The notes beneath the pieces are model-generated. The model was not told where the DNA came from and made no database searches. It saw only the letters and a list, made by a program, of their open reading frames with translations. A program made the translations under genes and the position numbers. A DNA stretch of 64,000 nt from Phytophthora colocasiae (lineage: Eukaryota; Oomycota; Peronosporomycetes; Peronosporales; Peronosporaceae), in NCBI GenBank assembly GCA_018806915.1, contig JAGKQI010000051.1:388067-452066 (forward strand), in the 5' to 3' direction. Positions 44,535-55,784 of the stretch are shown here, piece by piece (within the stretch, counting starts at the first letter, position 1; each line of letters starts with the position of its first letter).

Positions 44535-46904
44535 TTAACCCTTCAACCCCCATATGTTGGAGCCACCAACATAATGGGTGTATAGCTTTTAAAAACCTAA
44601 CCGCTTAATATATACGCATGTCGGAGGCTCCAACATAATTGAATTTAGACTATATACTTGTATTGAAAGTAGCTCAATACTAAAAACAAGTGGAATGACT
44701 GTGAGAGAGAAGCGACGATGCACAGTGGTTGGTCGAATCGAAAGGAGAAAATCGGCATAATCGGATAAAGGTAGAACATGATCTGATCTGTAACGAAGTA
44801 CGGTGCTGTTTCCTTGCTATGAATACTATTACTTTGCAAAGCCCTTTCTAATTCGTTAACAATGAACATAAATATCTGTCAATACATTTCCCGTTAGATT
44901 GTGATCTAAGCGCATCACTGGCCTTGATTGTTCTCACAAGCAGGGCCCATACTGTACATATCATGATTATATTATTTCGATTGATGGGAATAACACTACT
45001 GGTGCTGCTACTTTTGGGGAGATTATTTCAAGTGCATACATTTTACTGCAATCTAGTAACCTTAGCATCACTGTCATATACGTCGCCTTTAGCTTGGTCG
45101 TGCCCGTAAATCCAAGCATGTCAGCTACATCCATATGACATGATGCAACTTCAGATTTTCTGGCGTCATGCTGCTGTTACCCAGTGATGTACCTGGTTAT
45201 ATTTTGGTTTCGGAGAGGGAGTTTGTGGGACATGGCTGCACCCGTGCGGTATCTGTGGAAGATTGTGGAGAAACCTTCGCCTGACTGTAAAGGGGCCCAA
45301 TAGACCAGAAGTGTACTTCAGAGTGTGCACAACTCTGAAGGTCAAATGCACTCTGTCTGTCACCCGACGATGAGTGTCTAATTTCTGGCGGAAAGTCTAT
45401 CAGAAGAACGTATCTCTGAGAGACCTCATCCCGTTACCGTCCAGCGCGACAATGGATGGTTCAAGGATTCACATATTTACCCGCAGAGACCAAGTATCGC
45501 GCGCCGGACGCCGCGCACCCGCGCAACCCTCAAGATCTTCGTGTACGTTGTAGCATCAGTGCTCCGTACTCTGATATTCTACTCAAGACTCTGGTATCTC
45601 CAACTCTGAGTGACCAAGACTCTGAAAACCAAGTGACTTCAGACTCTGAAAACCAGGATACCAGACTCTGAAATCAACGAAGATCCAAGGCCATACTAAA
45701 ACCAAGTGAACCCAAGTTCAAGTCACGCATTCAAGTGATGACTTACCTGCACATCCCCCGTAATGACGTCTCTACATGCCAACCCATCGAGATCGGCTGC
45801 ACAGACTGCATACTGAAGCCAAGTCAAGATACCTGATACATACAAAGACCAAGAGTACCTGAGATACGAAGACTGACTGCATAAAGGACGCAAAGGACGA
45901 CAAGAAGAAGAGAGATACCAGATATATGATAGTTATGAGGAAGATAAACGATAAACAGAGTTCAATTTGCCGTGTAACCCAGAAGTCGTTGTATTTCTGT
46001 CTGCATGGCCACGCCAAGGTAGTTGCCGTGTGATCTCTCGCCTATCCAACCCCCTTAAGGCGGAGATCAGGTAACGAAGACCTGAGAGGACCCGCATATT
46101 CCATATCCATTTCATATTGCTCGTTTGGACAGGCTCTGGAAACTAGACAGTCGTTTTCAGAGTGCAAGGTAGATTGTTGTATATAGCCGATTGTATTGGT
46201 TTATATTTCCCCTCTATATTTGAGGGTGGTGCGCGAACGTAAAGGGATACCAGACAGACCAGGTGTCTGGTAATAAGTCCCTAGTTGACCTGGAGTGTTA
46301 GCCCACCGTTCAAGGGCCTAGAAAGAATAAGAACGGCTGTATATATTTGTATATTCCTGAACTCTAAATATTGGTTATTTATCTCTGAAAGTCAGGTATC
46401 TCGGTTCTGGATTTGTGATATTCAGACACCGATATCAGACTTTCTCTGGTATATTGACCTCTTTTCGACCACCGACTTCCTGGAAACCAACTTGGTCCCC
46501 AGAAATTCCGACTCCCGAACGCTCCTGGAAGGACTTCCTGAATTCCGACTCCAGACTCCAAGGGAACTCCAACTTCTCTTCACCCACAACTCTCAGGCTC
46601 CGGCGAGGGTCATATTTCCGAAGACAACGAACCCACGAGGATACCGCAAGGTACCACACGCCTACCGTTGTCCGGCTCTGAAAACCCCTTTTTAGGTGTC
46701 GTATAACTAGGGTTCACTATACGCTCCCCTGCTCCGCGACCAAAGCTTCTCCGACTTCGCGACACATATTTATATAATAATACGTAAATACAAAGGTACA
46801 TGCGTGAGGTGAGTAAGTAAGTGATGCGTTCCTATACACGCTCTTTGTACGACTGAATCTTGCATTTTATGAACTTGTGTTCATGCAAAACTTGACTTTT
46901 AATA

Positions 46905-47150
46905 CACTCCCGGCCAAAATTTTACGGCCACCCCGTATTTTCGCTATAACTTTTTTTCTACTGCGAGTTGAGACTTGCTGTTTAGATATGTGTTTTATGC
47001 ACTAAAGATACACAAAAGTACGATGAGAAGCTAGCGGATTTCGCTCCGTGAGGGGAGGCTCCCATACAAATATCCGATTTGCCCACCTGGACACAATTTA
47101 CGGCCACTTCATCCTTTACAATTTTCAATATCAATGTAACGAAAAAATAG
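46905..47150. repeat. Left terminal inverted repeat of Tc1 element
   Basis: 246 bp, complementary to 48252-48497 except at about 46926, 47106 and 47117. Long repeats of this kind usually hold an outer and an inner transposase-binding site; the motif ACGGCCAC occurs at 46924 and again at 47100. Confidence 0.95.
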
Positions 47151-47163
47151 CTTTATTAGCCGG

Positions 47164-48153
47164 TTAGTAGTGTGTTTTGCCACCCTGGTTGGAGATGACT
47201 TCGATGCAACGCCCCGGCATCGACGCAATAAGCTTCCTTAAGTAGGTGAGGTCTAGCGCATCCCACGCGGCGAGAATAGCTGCGGTCAAATGTGCTACAT
47301 TATCGTACTGCTTTCCATTGTAGTACACGATCTGAGCCATAATAGCCCAGACGTTCTCGATTGGATTCAAGTCCGGTGAACGGGCGGGCCAATCGAGAAC
47401 TCGGATGCCTGCTTCTGCAAAGAATTCAGTTGTCAGTTTGGAGCGGTGGATTGAGGCGTTGTCCTGCTGATAGACATAATCTAGACCGTGATGTAGGTGA
47501 GCAAACGGTAGCATGTACTCTGACACAGTGTGCACGTAATGCTCCGATGCCTGACGTCCTTGAAGCACCACCAGCTTTGATTTTCCGGCTGCACTGAAGC
47601 TTCCCCAGACCATCACTGACCCACCACCGTTCTGCCGCCGAACGGTTTGCCTTGCAGGTAGCCGTATGTCGCGCCAGTAGTGACGTAGCCCATCAGGTCC
47701 GTCGAGGTTAAACTTTTTCTCGTCGGAGAAAACGATTTCGCGCCACATGTCCGGCTGGACAATCACCCTCTTAGCCCAATCCAGGCGAGCGAGCTTGTGC
47801 TGCTTAGTGAGAGGAAGGGTGTTGTCCATTTTCGTGTAGTCCAGCCAGTCAACGCCCGCCAGAAGGCGACGAATTGTGCGAGATGAGCACTTGCACGAGA
47901 GCTCCTCCTTCAGCCGAATGGAACTGTAGTCGCCAGTGGCAGCCTTGCGGACAATGCGACGAACTTCCCGTTTAGAGAGCGTAGGCTTTCTCCCTCGAGT
48001 GCGGCGGCTGTGCGAGCTGGTCCCCAACGCGCGCTGTACACAGTCCCTTGACCGATTTATCTTCTTGGCGATAGCTCGAATGCTAAAGCCGCCTTCGTGA
48101 AGCCCTTTGATCCGCCCGCGCTCGACGTCAGTCAAGGACGGTCCCCTGCCCAT
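47164..48153 (-). CDS. Tc1-family DD34E transposase, apparently intact
   Basis: 329 residues, the normal size, from ATG 48153 (MGRGPSLTD) to TAA 47164-47166. Two N-terminal helix-turn-helix units bind the inverted repeats (IRAIAKKINRSRDCVQ; later a second around IRRLLAGVDWLDYTK). The DDE domain has FSDEKKFNLDG, then YQQDNASIHRS, then ARSPDLNPIENVWAIM, with 34 residues between second D and E. It performs cut-and-paste transposition into TA. No stop or frameshift is visible, unlike the relic at 11561-12532. The frame is open further upstream, but the ATG chosen matches the relic's start. An upstream promoter would lie in the right inverted repeat. Confidence 0.93.
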   Translation of the reverse strand: MGRGPSLTDVERGRIKGLHEGGFSIRAIAKKINRSRDCVQRALGTSSHSRRTRGRKPTLSKREVRRIVRKAATGDYSSIRLKEELSCKCSSRTIRRLLAGVDWLDYTKMDNTLPLTKQHKLARLDWAKRVIVQPDMWREIVFSDEKKFNLDGPDGLRHYWRDIRLPARQTVRRQNGGGSVMVWGSFSAAGKSKLVVLQGRQASEHYVHTVSEYMLPFAHLHHGLDYVYQQDNASIHRSKLTTEFFAEAGIRVLDWPARSPDLNPIENVWAIMAQIVYYNGKQYDNVAHLTAAILAAWDALDLTYLRKLIASMPGRCIEVISNQGGKTHY

Positions 48154-48251
48154 CAAATTGCGAAATAACGGCCAGTGCACACGTAGCCCACGCGAGAAGT
48201 GACTGCAACCATCCAGTCTACTGGTGGCTGAGAGCGGATGCTGAACGCTAG

Positions 48252-48497
48252 CTATTTTTTCGTTACATTGATATTGAAAATTGTATAGGATGAAGTAGCC
48301 GTAAATTGTGTCCAGGTGGGCAAATCGGATATTTGTATGGGAGCCTCCCCTCACGGAGCGAAATCCGCTAGCTTCTCATCGTACTTTTGTGTATCTTTAG
48401 TGCATAAAACACATATCTAAACAGCAAGTCTCAACTCGCAGTAGAAAAAAAGTTATAGCGAAAATACGGAGTGGCCGTAAAATTTTGGCCGGGAGTG
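48252..48497. repeat. Right terminal inverted repeat of Tc1 element
   Basis: Mirror copy of 46905-47150, lying 98 bp upstream of the transposase ATG and ending at the TA duplication. Confidence 0.95.
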
Positions 48498-48752
48498 TAA
48501 AAAGTGCATTTCTGAAGGTTGGATCCTCCATCATACTGGATCGTATTTGGCAATTTTGCCTACATATAGCGCTATATGTTAGAGGTCACCGGACTTTACA
48601 CGAGAACAGAGACTGTGGTTTTCCTAGCCCTCTCGGTAACATATTTGCACTTAGAGATGCCATATACAAACATCAAGTCTAATTATGTTGGTGGGTCCAA
48701 CATAATGATCTAAATATACCCCTCGATTTTTGGTCGGGGGTTAAAGGGTTAA

Positions 48753-49928
48753 GCGATCGTGCCAGTTCTGCAGTCTGCAGTTGGCACTAATCCGCCAACT
48801 GTACAGTCACAACCAGCCATTGAACTGTTAATTCTTAGTATGCCACGAAGTATAATATGTATGGGTTTGCCTCACCCATGCCTAGGATAGTGGAGCTGTT
48901 GAGCTTCGCGTCGCCCGGAAGTAACACTGACCGGTAACTCTGGCGTGTACCGACTCCAAATGGCGGCATGGTGCCGAATGACATCGACACTGGTATCAAA
49001 TGTGGTGTCTTTGCGCACGTTTGAGAACCTGTAATAGGTCTACTTAGACCTACTAGGTGGCGTACACGTGCCCTTACGTGTATGAGGAAGCGTGCAATTA
49101 GGATAGACTTAATTTAACTATACTTATTCCAATAATTATAGTTTAATCAAATGTATGTAAAATACCGTAAAATGAGAACTGTTGTGGAATTTGGCCCGAA
49201 GCCAATTATAGAACTTCCTAAAACTGTTTAATCTATTTCTAAAGGATCTGCCAACGTGTGGTTGGCAGGAACTCCGAGCATTGATTGGTAGAAATCCGTT
49301 ACTTTCTACCAATAACATGCATACTGCACGCGAACCACCCAATGATGTGGTTCGCCCATGTAGGCATTGGTGTGTACAGCTCACTAAGTCTAAGGTCCAT
49401 TTTCAACCTCTAACAGTTGGGATAACGGTTAGAGTTACAAGTGGTGCAGCCACTTGTTCGTGTCACCCCGTTTCAGAACCTAAAAGGCCGAGAGCAACTT
49501 CACAGACCAGAGGATGACGAGCTGCTGCATCCTGTAACAGTTATGCAAGCCGCTGGGCGGCTATTTAATCCTTCGACCGGACCAAACTGGTGAAAGGGAT
49601 CAACTGGCCATCACGACTTCCTATTATCCTTTTGTTAGAGCAGTCGATTAGTACACTAGAAGTCACACACGTACACGAGTGTGCTCTCTTTTCCTGATGG
49701 ATGCAGCGCAGATTGACAAGTTTCATGACAAGCGATTCACAAACTTCACGGCAGGCAAGAGCGTCGCTGTAGCTTCCTCTGACATTAGCCGGACTGAGAT
49801 ATCGTACGTAATTCCACGTTTTTAAACCCTTTTTTACAATTTTACAAGGTTTTCCACTTAAATAAAGTAAAATGGCACGTAAAATGACAGCACTGCTCAA
49901 AACGAGTTTCAGATTTTGTGCCAATATG
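48753..49928. other. Unassigned sequence before the tRNA/U6 array
   Basis: About 1.2 kb. Small inverted motifs are visible (GGTCTACTTAGACC near 49037; TACACGTGCCCTTACGTGTA near 49063) but no gene could be supported. The similarity to the array begins abruptly at about 49929. Confidence 0.4.
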
Positions 49929-50455
49929 TCAACTGCAATGCGTCAAAGCGTCCCCACCCTTATGAAATTGCCAAAAATCGACACTTGCATATCACCGCAA
50001 CTAAGCCCACACCGCACACAAACACACCAGATACAAGGTGCGCACTAGACTGTCTGGTACATCGGACTCGGGAGGGTGAGCACCTGCACTAGCCCACAGC
50101 AAGAGCAGCCCGACCGTCAGGAGTAGGCTTAGTAGGCTTCATACGTCAGCCTAAGTCTTCGGAGTCCCAAAAGCGGCGATGTTATGACAAGCTTACTATG
50201 CTCTGTTACTGCTCGTTCTATCATGAGCATGACGCCCGTCATCTGTGCACGACTTGTATACCGGGGATTATAACTGCGGATGGTTTTCACTCGAGATAGT
50301 CCAGAGTGGGTGAAAATAACATACTGTGACATCGTTGTTCGAGGCGAGATGAATGAGAAGACGTAGCTGCAGGCCAAGTAGGGTGCAATGTAAGTCTAGA
50401 AGAGTGGTCCGCCGTGGCAAAAGAGTGTGAGTATGTGGGGAAGACAAAAGAAGAG

Positions 50456-50514
50456 GATCGAACCACCGACCTTTCGCTTACGAAGCGAGTGCTCTACCAC
50501 TGAGCTATAGGGGC
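50456..50514 (-). pseudogene. tRNA-Thr(CGT), truncated copy (unit 1)
   Basis: Lacks 12 bases including the 3' acceptor strand and part of the T stem, compared with unit 2. It cannot form an acceptor stem. Anticodon loop TTCGTAA is intact. Confidence 0.85.
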
Positions 50515-50953
50515 GTACGAATCAACACATCACAAAACGAAAAAACACAAAAACGAAAAACCAACAACCACATACTGGAACTGGACGCAACAAAACACAC
50601 AACCTACTTCCAACTGCGCGACACTAATCCACCTCACCTACATGCACCACACTGCAAACTCGATGCCAGTTCCACTATTACCTCCGCCGTCTACATGCAT
50701 GGCTCGCGTTCGACAAATTCCACAAATTCCACAAATGCATGTGCCTCTCGTTCAGGCAGCATCACGCAGCCGTAAGAAAAAGTGAAGAAGAAAAGAGGCT
50801 ACCATATCATACCGACGCAAAGCCAATGAGGAAATCGCCCGGTTATGTAGTAGCAGTTATGGGTATTGAAAGCGTTAGGTGCGAATGTGGGATGAATGGT
50901 GTTGTGTGGTGGCTGTGTGTTGTTGGTTTGTGTTGCAGTTTTCGTTTTGTGTT

Positions 50954-51025
50954 GGGGGAATAGCTCAGTGGTAGAGCGCTGGATTCCAGTCCCAGCGGTC
51001 GGGGGTTCGATCCCCTCTTCCCTCA
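50954..51025 (+). tRNA. tRNA-Trp(CCA), unit 1
   Basis: 72 nt cloverleaf: acceptor GGGGGAA/TTCCCTC, D arm with TAGCTCAGTGGTAGAGC (A box), anticodon loop TTCCAGT, and B box GGTTCGATCCC. One mismatch (A31-C39) closes the anticodon stem. Assigned from the anticodon only. CTTTTG follows as terminator. Confidence 0.85.
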
Positions 51026-51176
51026 TCCTTTGTGCTTTTGCATGCCTGCGTGTCCATGCTGCAAACTTACACAGCTGCTTCTTCTTGCATCGCTACATCC
51101 CAAACGCAATCACACGACGGTGAGAACAAAACTGTCTGCTCATCCACACCAAAGGCACCAAGGCTGCCAGCAAAAA

Positions 51177-51221
51177 GTGCGATACTTCTCGATTTATGCG
51201 TGTCATCCTTGCGCAGGGGCC

Positions 51222-51252
<31 letters not shown>

Positions 51253-51277
51253 TACGGATGACCACCGAAGTGGTTCC
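51177..51277 (-). ncRNA. U6: U6 spliceosomal snRNA, unit 1
   Basis: Minus strand has the 5' hairpin ACCAC-TTCG-GTGGT, then the invariant GATACAGAGAAGATTAGCA core (with ACAGAGA, which pairs with the 5' splice site, and AGC of the catalytic triad), then CCCCTGCGCAAGGATGACAC. A T5 terminator follows. A TATA-like TTATAGG lies about 25-30 bp upstream (51300-51306), as expected for a Pol III type 3 promoter. Ends are approximate. Confidence 0.95.
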
Positions 51278-51497
51278 TGCCTAGCCACTGCGCCGCATAC
51301 CTATAAGTGCCGGATTTGGGCCTCACATCCAGAACCACTTCACTCCATTCAAGCAAACGGCCATGGACAAGAATGAAATGACTTGACACATTCGAGCAAC
51401 ACCTTTCTACTGAGCCTTCCTTCTCTTCGTCGACTGATTAGATTAGGACAAGTGGCCACAGCGATGGTTCTTGAATGTGGCATGGAGAAAAGGAAAA

Positions 51498-51578
51498 CGA
51501 CAGCTGTGAGATTCGAACTCACGCGGGTTGCCCCATTAACTTAGCAGGCTAACGCCTTAACCACTCGGCCAAGCTGTC
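51498..51578 (-). tRNA. tRNA-Ser(GCT), unit 1
   Basis: Class II tRNA of 81 nt: acceptor GACAGCT/AGCTGTC, discriminator G, anticodon loop CTGCTAA, long variable arm, T arm with GTTCGAATC. T4 run downstream. Confidence 0.95.
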
Positions 51579-51685
51579 ATCGCACAATTAAAAACTTTAC
51601 CACTTTCCTCACACGCCCTTACCTAACCACAACCACACAACCACACACTCACCAAACGCACCAAAACGCACCAAAACGCACCAAA

Positions 51686-52058
51686 ACGCAACACACATAT
51701 ATTCTCACCGACAACCTCGCATACGCGCGCACCAACAACATATTGCCACTCAGACGCTACTGCTCTCCACATGATCGAAACGTTGCAGTCCAGGCGTCAC
51801 CTCTGCCAAAACGTAACACGCATCTATTCTCACCGACAACCTCGCATACGCGCGCACCAACAACATATTGCCACTCAGACGCTACTGCTCTCCACATGAT
51901 CGAAACGTTGCAGTCCAGGCGTCACCTCTGCCAAAACGTAACACGCATCTATTCTCACCGACAACCTCGCATACGCGCGCACCAACAACATATTGCCACT
52001 CAGACGCTACTGCTCTCCACATGATCGAAACGTTGCAGTCCAGGCGTCACCTCTGCCA
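51686..52058. repeat. Three tandem copies of a 125-bp sub-repeat (unit 1)
   Basis: Copies start about 51686, 51811 and 51936, each containing CTACTGCTCTCCACATGATC. Other units have two (from about 53868, 57815, 59840) or one (about 55890, 61893). No gene is evident in it. Confidence 0.9.
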
Positions 52059-52593
52059 GACTACACGACCAACTGCAATGCGTCAAAGCGTCCCCACCCT
52101 TATGAAATTGTCAAAAATCGACACTTGCATATCACCGCAACTAAGACCACACCGCACACAAACACACTAGATACAAGGTGCGCACTAGACTGTCTGGTAC
52201 ATCGGACTCGGGAGGGTGAGCACCTGCACTAGCCCACAGCAAGAGCAGCCCGACCGTCAGGAGTAGGCTTAGTAGGCTTCATACGTCAGCCTAAGTCTTC
52301 GGAGTCCCAAAAGCGGCGATGTTATGACAAGCTTACTATGCTCTGTTACTGCTCGTTCTATCATGAGCATGACGCCCGTCATCTGTGCACGACTTGTATA
52401 CCGGGGATTATAACTGCGGACGGTTTTCACTCGAGATAGTCCAGAGTGGGTGAAAATAACATACTGTGACATCGTTGTTCGAGGCGAGATGAATGAGAAG
52501 ACGTAGCTGCAGGCCAAGTAGGGTGCAATGTAAGTCTAGAAGAGTGGTCCGCCGTGGCAAAAGAGTGTGAGTATGTGGGGAAGACAAAAGAAG

Positions 52594-52665
52594 AGCCCCC
52601 AGGCGGGATCGAACCACCGACCTTTCGCTTACGAAGCGAGTGCTCTACCACTGAGCTATAGGGGC
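52594..52665 (-). tRNA. tRNA-Thr(CGT), unit 2
   Basis: 72 nt, acceptor GCCCCTA/TGGGGGC, D arm TAGCTCAGTGGTAGAGC, anticodon loop TTCGTAA (reads ACG), T arm GGTTCGATCCC. T4 terminator follows. Confidence 0.93.
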
Positions 52666-53129
52666 GTACGAATCAACACATCACAAAACGCAAAATCTCA
52701 AAAACGCAAAAACACAAAAACACAAAACACAAAACACAAAAACCAACATACTGGAACTGGACGCAACAAAACACACAACCTACTTCCAACTGCGCGACAC
52801 TAATCCACCTCACCTACATGCACCACACTGCAAACTCGATGCCAGTTCCACTATTACCTCCGCCGTCTACATGCATGGCTCGCGTTCGACAAATTCCACA
52901 AATTCCACAAATGCATGTGCCTCTCGTTCAGGCAGCATCACGCAGCCGTAAGAAAAAGTGAAGAAGAAAAGAGGCTACCATATCATACCGACGCAAAGCC
53001 AATGAGGAAATCGCCCGGTTATGTAGTAGCAGTTATGGGTATTGAAAGCGTTAGGTGCGAATGTGGGATGAATGGTGTTGTGTGGTGGCTGTGTGTTGTT
53101 GGTTTGTGTTGCAGTTTTCGTTTTGTGTT

Positions 53130-53199
53130 GGGGGAATAGCTCAGTGGTAGAGCGCTGGATTCCAGTCCCAGCGGTCGGGGTTCGATCCCCTCTTCCTCA
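53130..53199 (+). tRNA. tRNA-Trp(CCA) variant, unit 2
   Basis: 70 nt; one G lost from the T stem and one C from the acceptor strand compared with unit 1. Folding is weakened; function is uncertain. Confidence 0.55.
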
Positions 53200-53353
53200 T
53201 CCTTTGTGCTTTTGCATGCCTGCGTGTCCATGCTGCAAACTTACACAGCTGCTTCTTCTTGCATCGCTACATCCCAAACACAATCACACGATGGTGAGAA
53301 CAAAACTGTCTGCTCATCCACACCAAAGGCACCAAGGCGGCTGCCAGCAAAAA

Positions 53354-53398
53354 GTGCGATACTTCTCGATTTATGCGTGTCATCCTTGCGCAGGGGCC

Positions 53399-53429
<31 letters not shown>

Positions 53430-53454
53430 TACGGATGACCACCGAAGTGGTTCC
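53354..53454 (-). ncRNA. U6: U6 snRNA, unit 2
   Basis: Same 101-nt sequence as unit 1 with a T5 terminator; one base change lies just upstream of the gene (GGCAGG to GACAGG). Confidence 0.95.
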
Positions 53455-53674
53455 TGTCTAGCCACTGCGCCGCATACCTATAAGTGCCGGATTTGGGCCT
53501 CACATCCAGAACCACTTCACTCCATTCAAGCAAACGGCCATGGACAAGAATGAAATGACTTGACACATTCGAGCAACACCTTTCTACTGAGCCTTCCTTC
53601 TCTTCGTCGACTGATTAGATTAGGACAAGTGGCCACAGCGATGGTTCTTGAATGTGGCATGGAGAAAAGGAAAA

Positions 53675-53755
53675 CGACAGCTGTGAGATTCGAACTCACG
53701 CGGGTTGCCCCATTAACTTAGCAGGCTAACGCCTTAACCACTCGGCCAAGCTGTC
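53675..53755 (-). tRNA. tRNA-Ser(GCT), unit 2
   Basis: Identical to the unit 1 copy. Confidence 0.95.
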
Positions 53756-54644
53756 ATCGCACAATTAAAAACTTTACCACTTTCCTGACACGCCCTTACC
53801 TAACCACAACCACACACTCACCAAACGCACCAAAACGCACCAAAACGCACCAAAACGCAAAACGCAACACACATATATTCTCACCGACAACCTCGCATAC
53901 GCGCGCACCAACAACATATTGCCACTCAGACGCTACTGCTCTCCACATGATCGAAACGTTGCAGTCCAGGCGTCACCTCTGCCAAAACGTAACACGCATC
54001 TATTCTCACCGACAACCTCGCATACGCGCACCAACAACATATTGCCACTCAGACGCTACTGCTCTCCACATGATCGAAACGTTGCAGTCCAGGCGTCACC
54101 TCTGCCAGACTACACGACCAACTGCAATGCGTCAAAGCGTCCCCACCCTTATGAAATTGTCAAAAATCGACACTTGCATATCACCGCAACTAAGACCACA
54201 CCGCACACAAACACACTAGATACAAGGTGCGCACTAGACTGTCTGGTACATCGGACTCGGGAGGGTGAGCACCTGCACTAGCCCACAGCAAGAGCAGCCC
54301 GACCGTCAGGAGTAGGCTTAGTAGGCTTCATACGTCAGCCTAAGTCTTCGGAGTCCCAAAAGCGGCGATGTTATGACAAGCTTACTATGCTCTGTTACTG
54401 CTCGTTCTATCATGAGCATGACGCCCGTCATCTGTGCACGACTTGTATACCGGGGATTATAACTGCGGACGGTTTTCACTCGAGATAGTCCAGAGTGGGT
54501 GAAAATAACATACTGTGACATCGTTGTTCGAGGCGAGATGAATGAGAAGACGTAGCTGCAGGCCAAGTAGGGTGCAATGTAAGTCTAGAAGAGTGGTCCG
54601 CCGTGGCAAAAGAGTGTGAGTATGTGGGGAAGACAAAAGAAGAG

Positions 54645-54703
54645 GATCGAACCACCGACCTTTCGCTTACGAAGCGAGTGCTCTACCACTGAGCTATAGG
54701 GGC
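54645..54703 (-). pseudogene. tRNA-Thr(CGT), truncated copy (unit 3)
   Basis: Carries the same 12-base deletion of the acceptor/T-stem side as unit 1, so both descend from one event or were homogenised. Confidence 0.85.
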
Positions 54704-55158
54704 GTACGAATCAACACATCACAAAACGCAAAAACTCAAAAACGCAAAAACACAAAAACAAAAAACCAACAACCACATACTGGAACTGGACGCAACAAAA
54801 CACACAACCTACTTCCAACTGCGCGACACTAATCCACCTCACCTACATGCACCACACTGCAAACTCGATGCCAGTTCCACTATTACCTCCGCCGTCTACA
54901 TGCATGGCTCGCATTCCACAAATGCCACAAATTCCACAAATGCATGTGCCTCTCGTTCAGGCAGCATCACGCAGCCGTAAGAAAAAGTGAAGAAGAAAAG
55001 AGGCTACCATATCATACCGACGCAAAGCCAATGAGGAAATCGCCCGGTTATGTAGTAGCAGTTATGGGTATTGAAAGCGTTAGGTGCGAATGTGGGATGA
55101 ATGGTGTTGTGTGGTGGCTGTGTGTTGTTGGTTTGTGTTGCAGTTTTCGTTTTGTGTT

Positions 55159-55228
55159 GGGGGAATAGCTCAGTGGTAGAGCGCTGGATTCCAGTCCCAG
55201 CGGTCGGGGGTTCGATCCTCTTCCCTCA
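55159..55228 (+). tRNA. tRNA-Trp(CCA) variant, unit 3
   Basis: 70 nt; two C residues lost on the 3' side of the T stem (GATCCTC instead of GATCCCCTC). Probably defective. Confidence 0.45.
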
Positions 55229-55382
55229 TCCTTTGTGCTTTTGCATGCCTGCGTGTCCATGCTGCAAACTTACACAGCTGCTTCTTCTTGCATCGCTACA
55301 TCCCAAACACAATCACACGATGGTGAGAACAAAACTGTCTGCTCATTCCACACCAAAGGCACCAAGGCGGCTGCCAGCAAAA

Positions 55383-55427
55383 GTGCGATACTTCTCGATT
55401 TATGCGTGTCATCCTTGCGCAGGGGCC

Positions 55428-55458
<31 letters not shown>

Positions 55459-55483
55459 TACGGATGACCACCGAAGTGGTTCC
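55383..55483 (-). ncRNA. U6: U6 snRNA, unit 3
   Basis: Gene body as in unit 1, but the terminator is T4 instead of T5. Confidence 0.93.
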
Positions 55484-55703
55484 TGTCTAGCCACTGCGCC
55501 GCATACCTATAAGTGCCGGATTTGGGCCTCACATCCAGAACCACTTCACTCCATTCAAGCAAACGGCCATGGACAAGAATGAAATGACTTGACACATTCG
55601 AGCAACACCTTTCTACTGAGCCTTCCTTCTCTTCGTCGACTGATTAGATTAGGACAAGTGGCCACAGCGATGGTTCTTGAATGTGGCATGGAGAAAAGGA
55701 AAA

Positions 55704-55784
55704 CGACAGCTGTGAGATTCGAACTCACGCGGGTTGCCCCATTAACTTAGCAGGCTAACGCCTTAACCACTCGGCCAAGCTGTC
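55704..55784 (-). tRNA. tRNA-Ser(GCT), unit 3
   Basis: Identical to the unit 1 copy. Confidence 0.95.

Larger units (their letters stand above)
46905..48497 (-). mobile_element. Complete Tc1/mariner element with long inverted repeats
   Basis: 1593 bp between TA dinucleotides (46903-46904 and 48498-48499). The ends read CACTCCCGGCCAAAATTTTA. Inverted repeats are 246 bp each, 46905-47150 and 48252-48497, with only three mismatches that I can find. The single gene between them is open. Nested in the piggyBac-like element. Confidence 0.95.
44535..48752. mobile_element. TTAA-flanked, piggyBac-like non-autonomous element
   Basis: The ends read TTAA-CCCTTCAACCCCC on the left (44535-44551) and GGGGGTTAAAGGG-TTAA on the right (48736-48752). 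That is a 13-bp inverted repeat with one mismatch beginning CCC and bounded by TTAA, the signature of the piggyBac superfamily. Subterminal inverted motifs CCAACATAATT recur near both ends (44566, 44629, 48681, 48696). Subtracting the Tc1 insertion leaves about 2.6 kb with no recognisable transposase, so it would depend on one elsewhere. Confidence 0.5.

Noticed and set aside
45590..46860. Possible solo Copia LTR inside the piggyBac-like element
   Set aside because: TATATAG-type promoter-like stretches and repeated ACTCTGAAAACC motifs are suggestive, but I found no matching TG...CA ends or target duplication.
52190..52260. SRP (7SL) RNA in the array, because ACTCGGGAGGGTGAG resembles the Alu domain
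   Set aside because: The helix 8 hallmark (GNAR tetraloop with the paired AGCAG side) does not form properly in the neighbouring sequence, so the match is too short to call.
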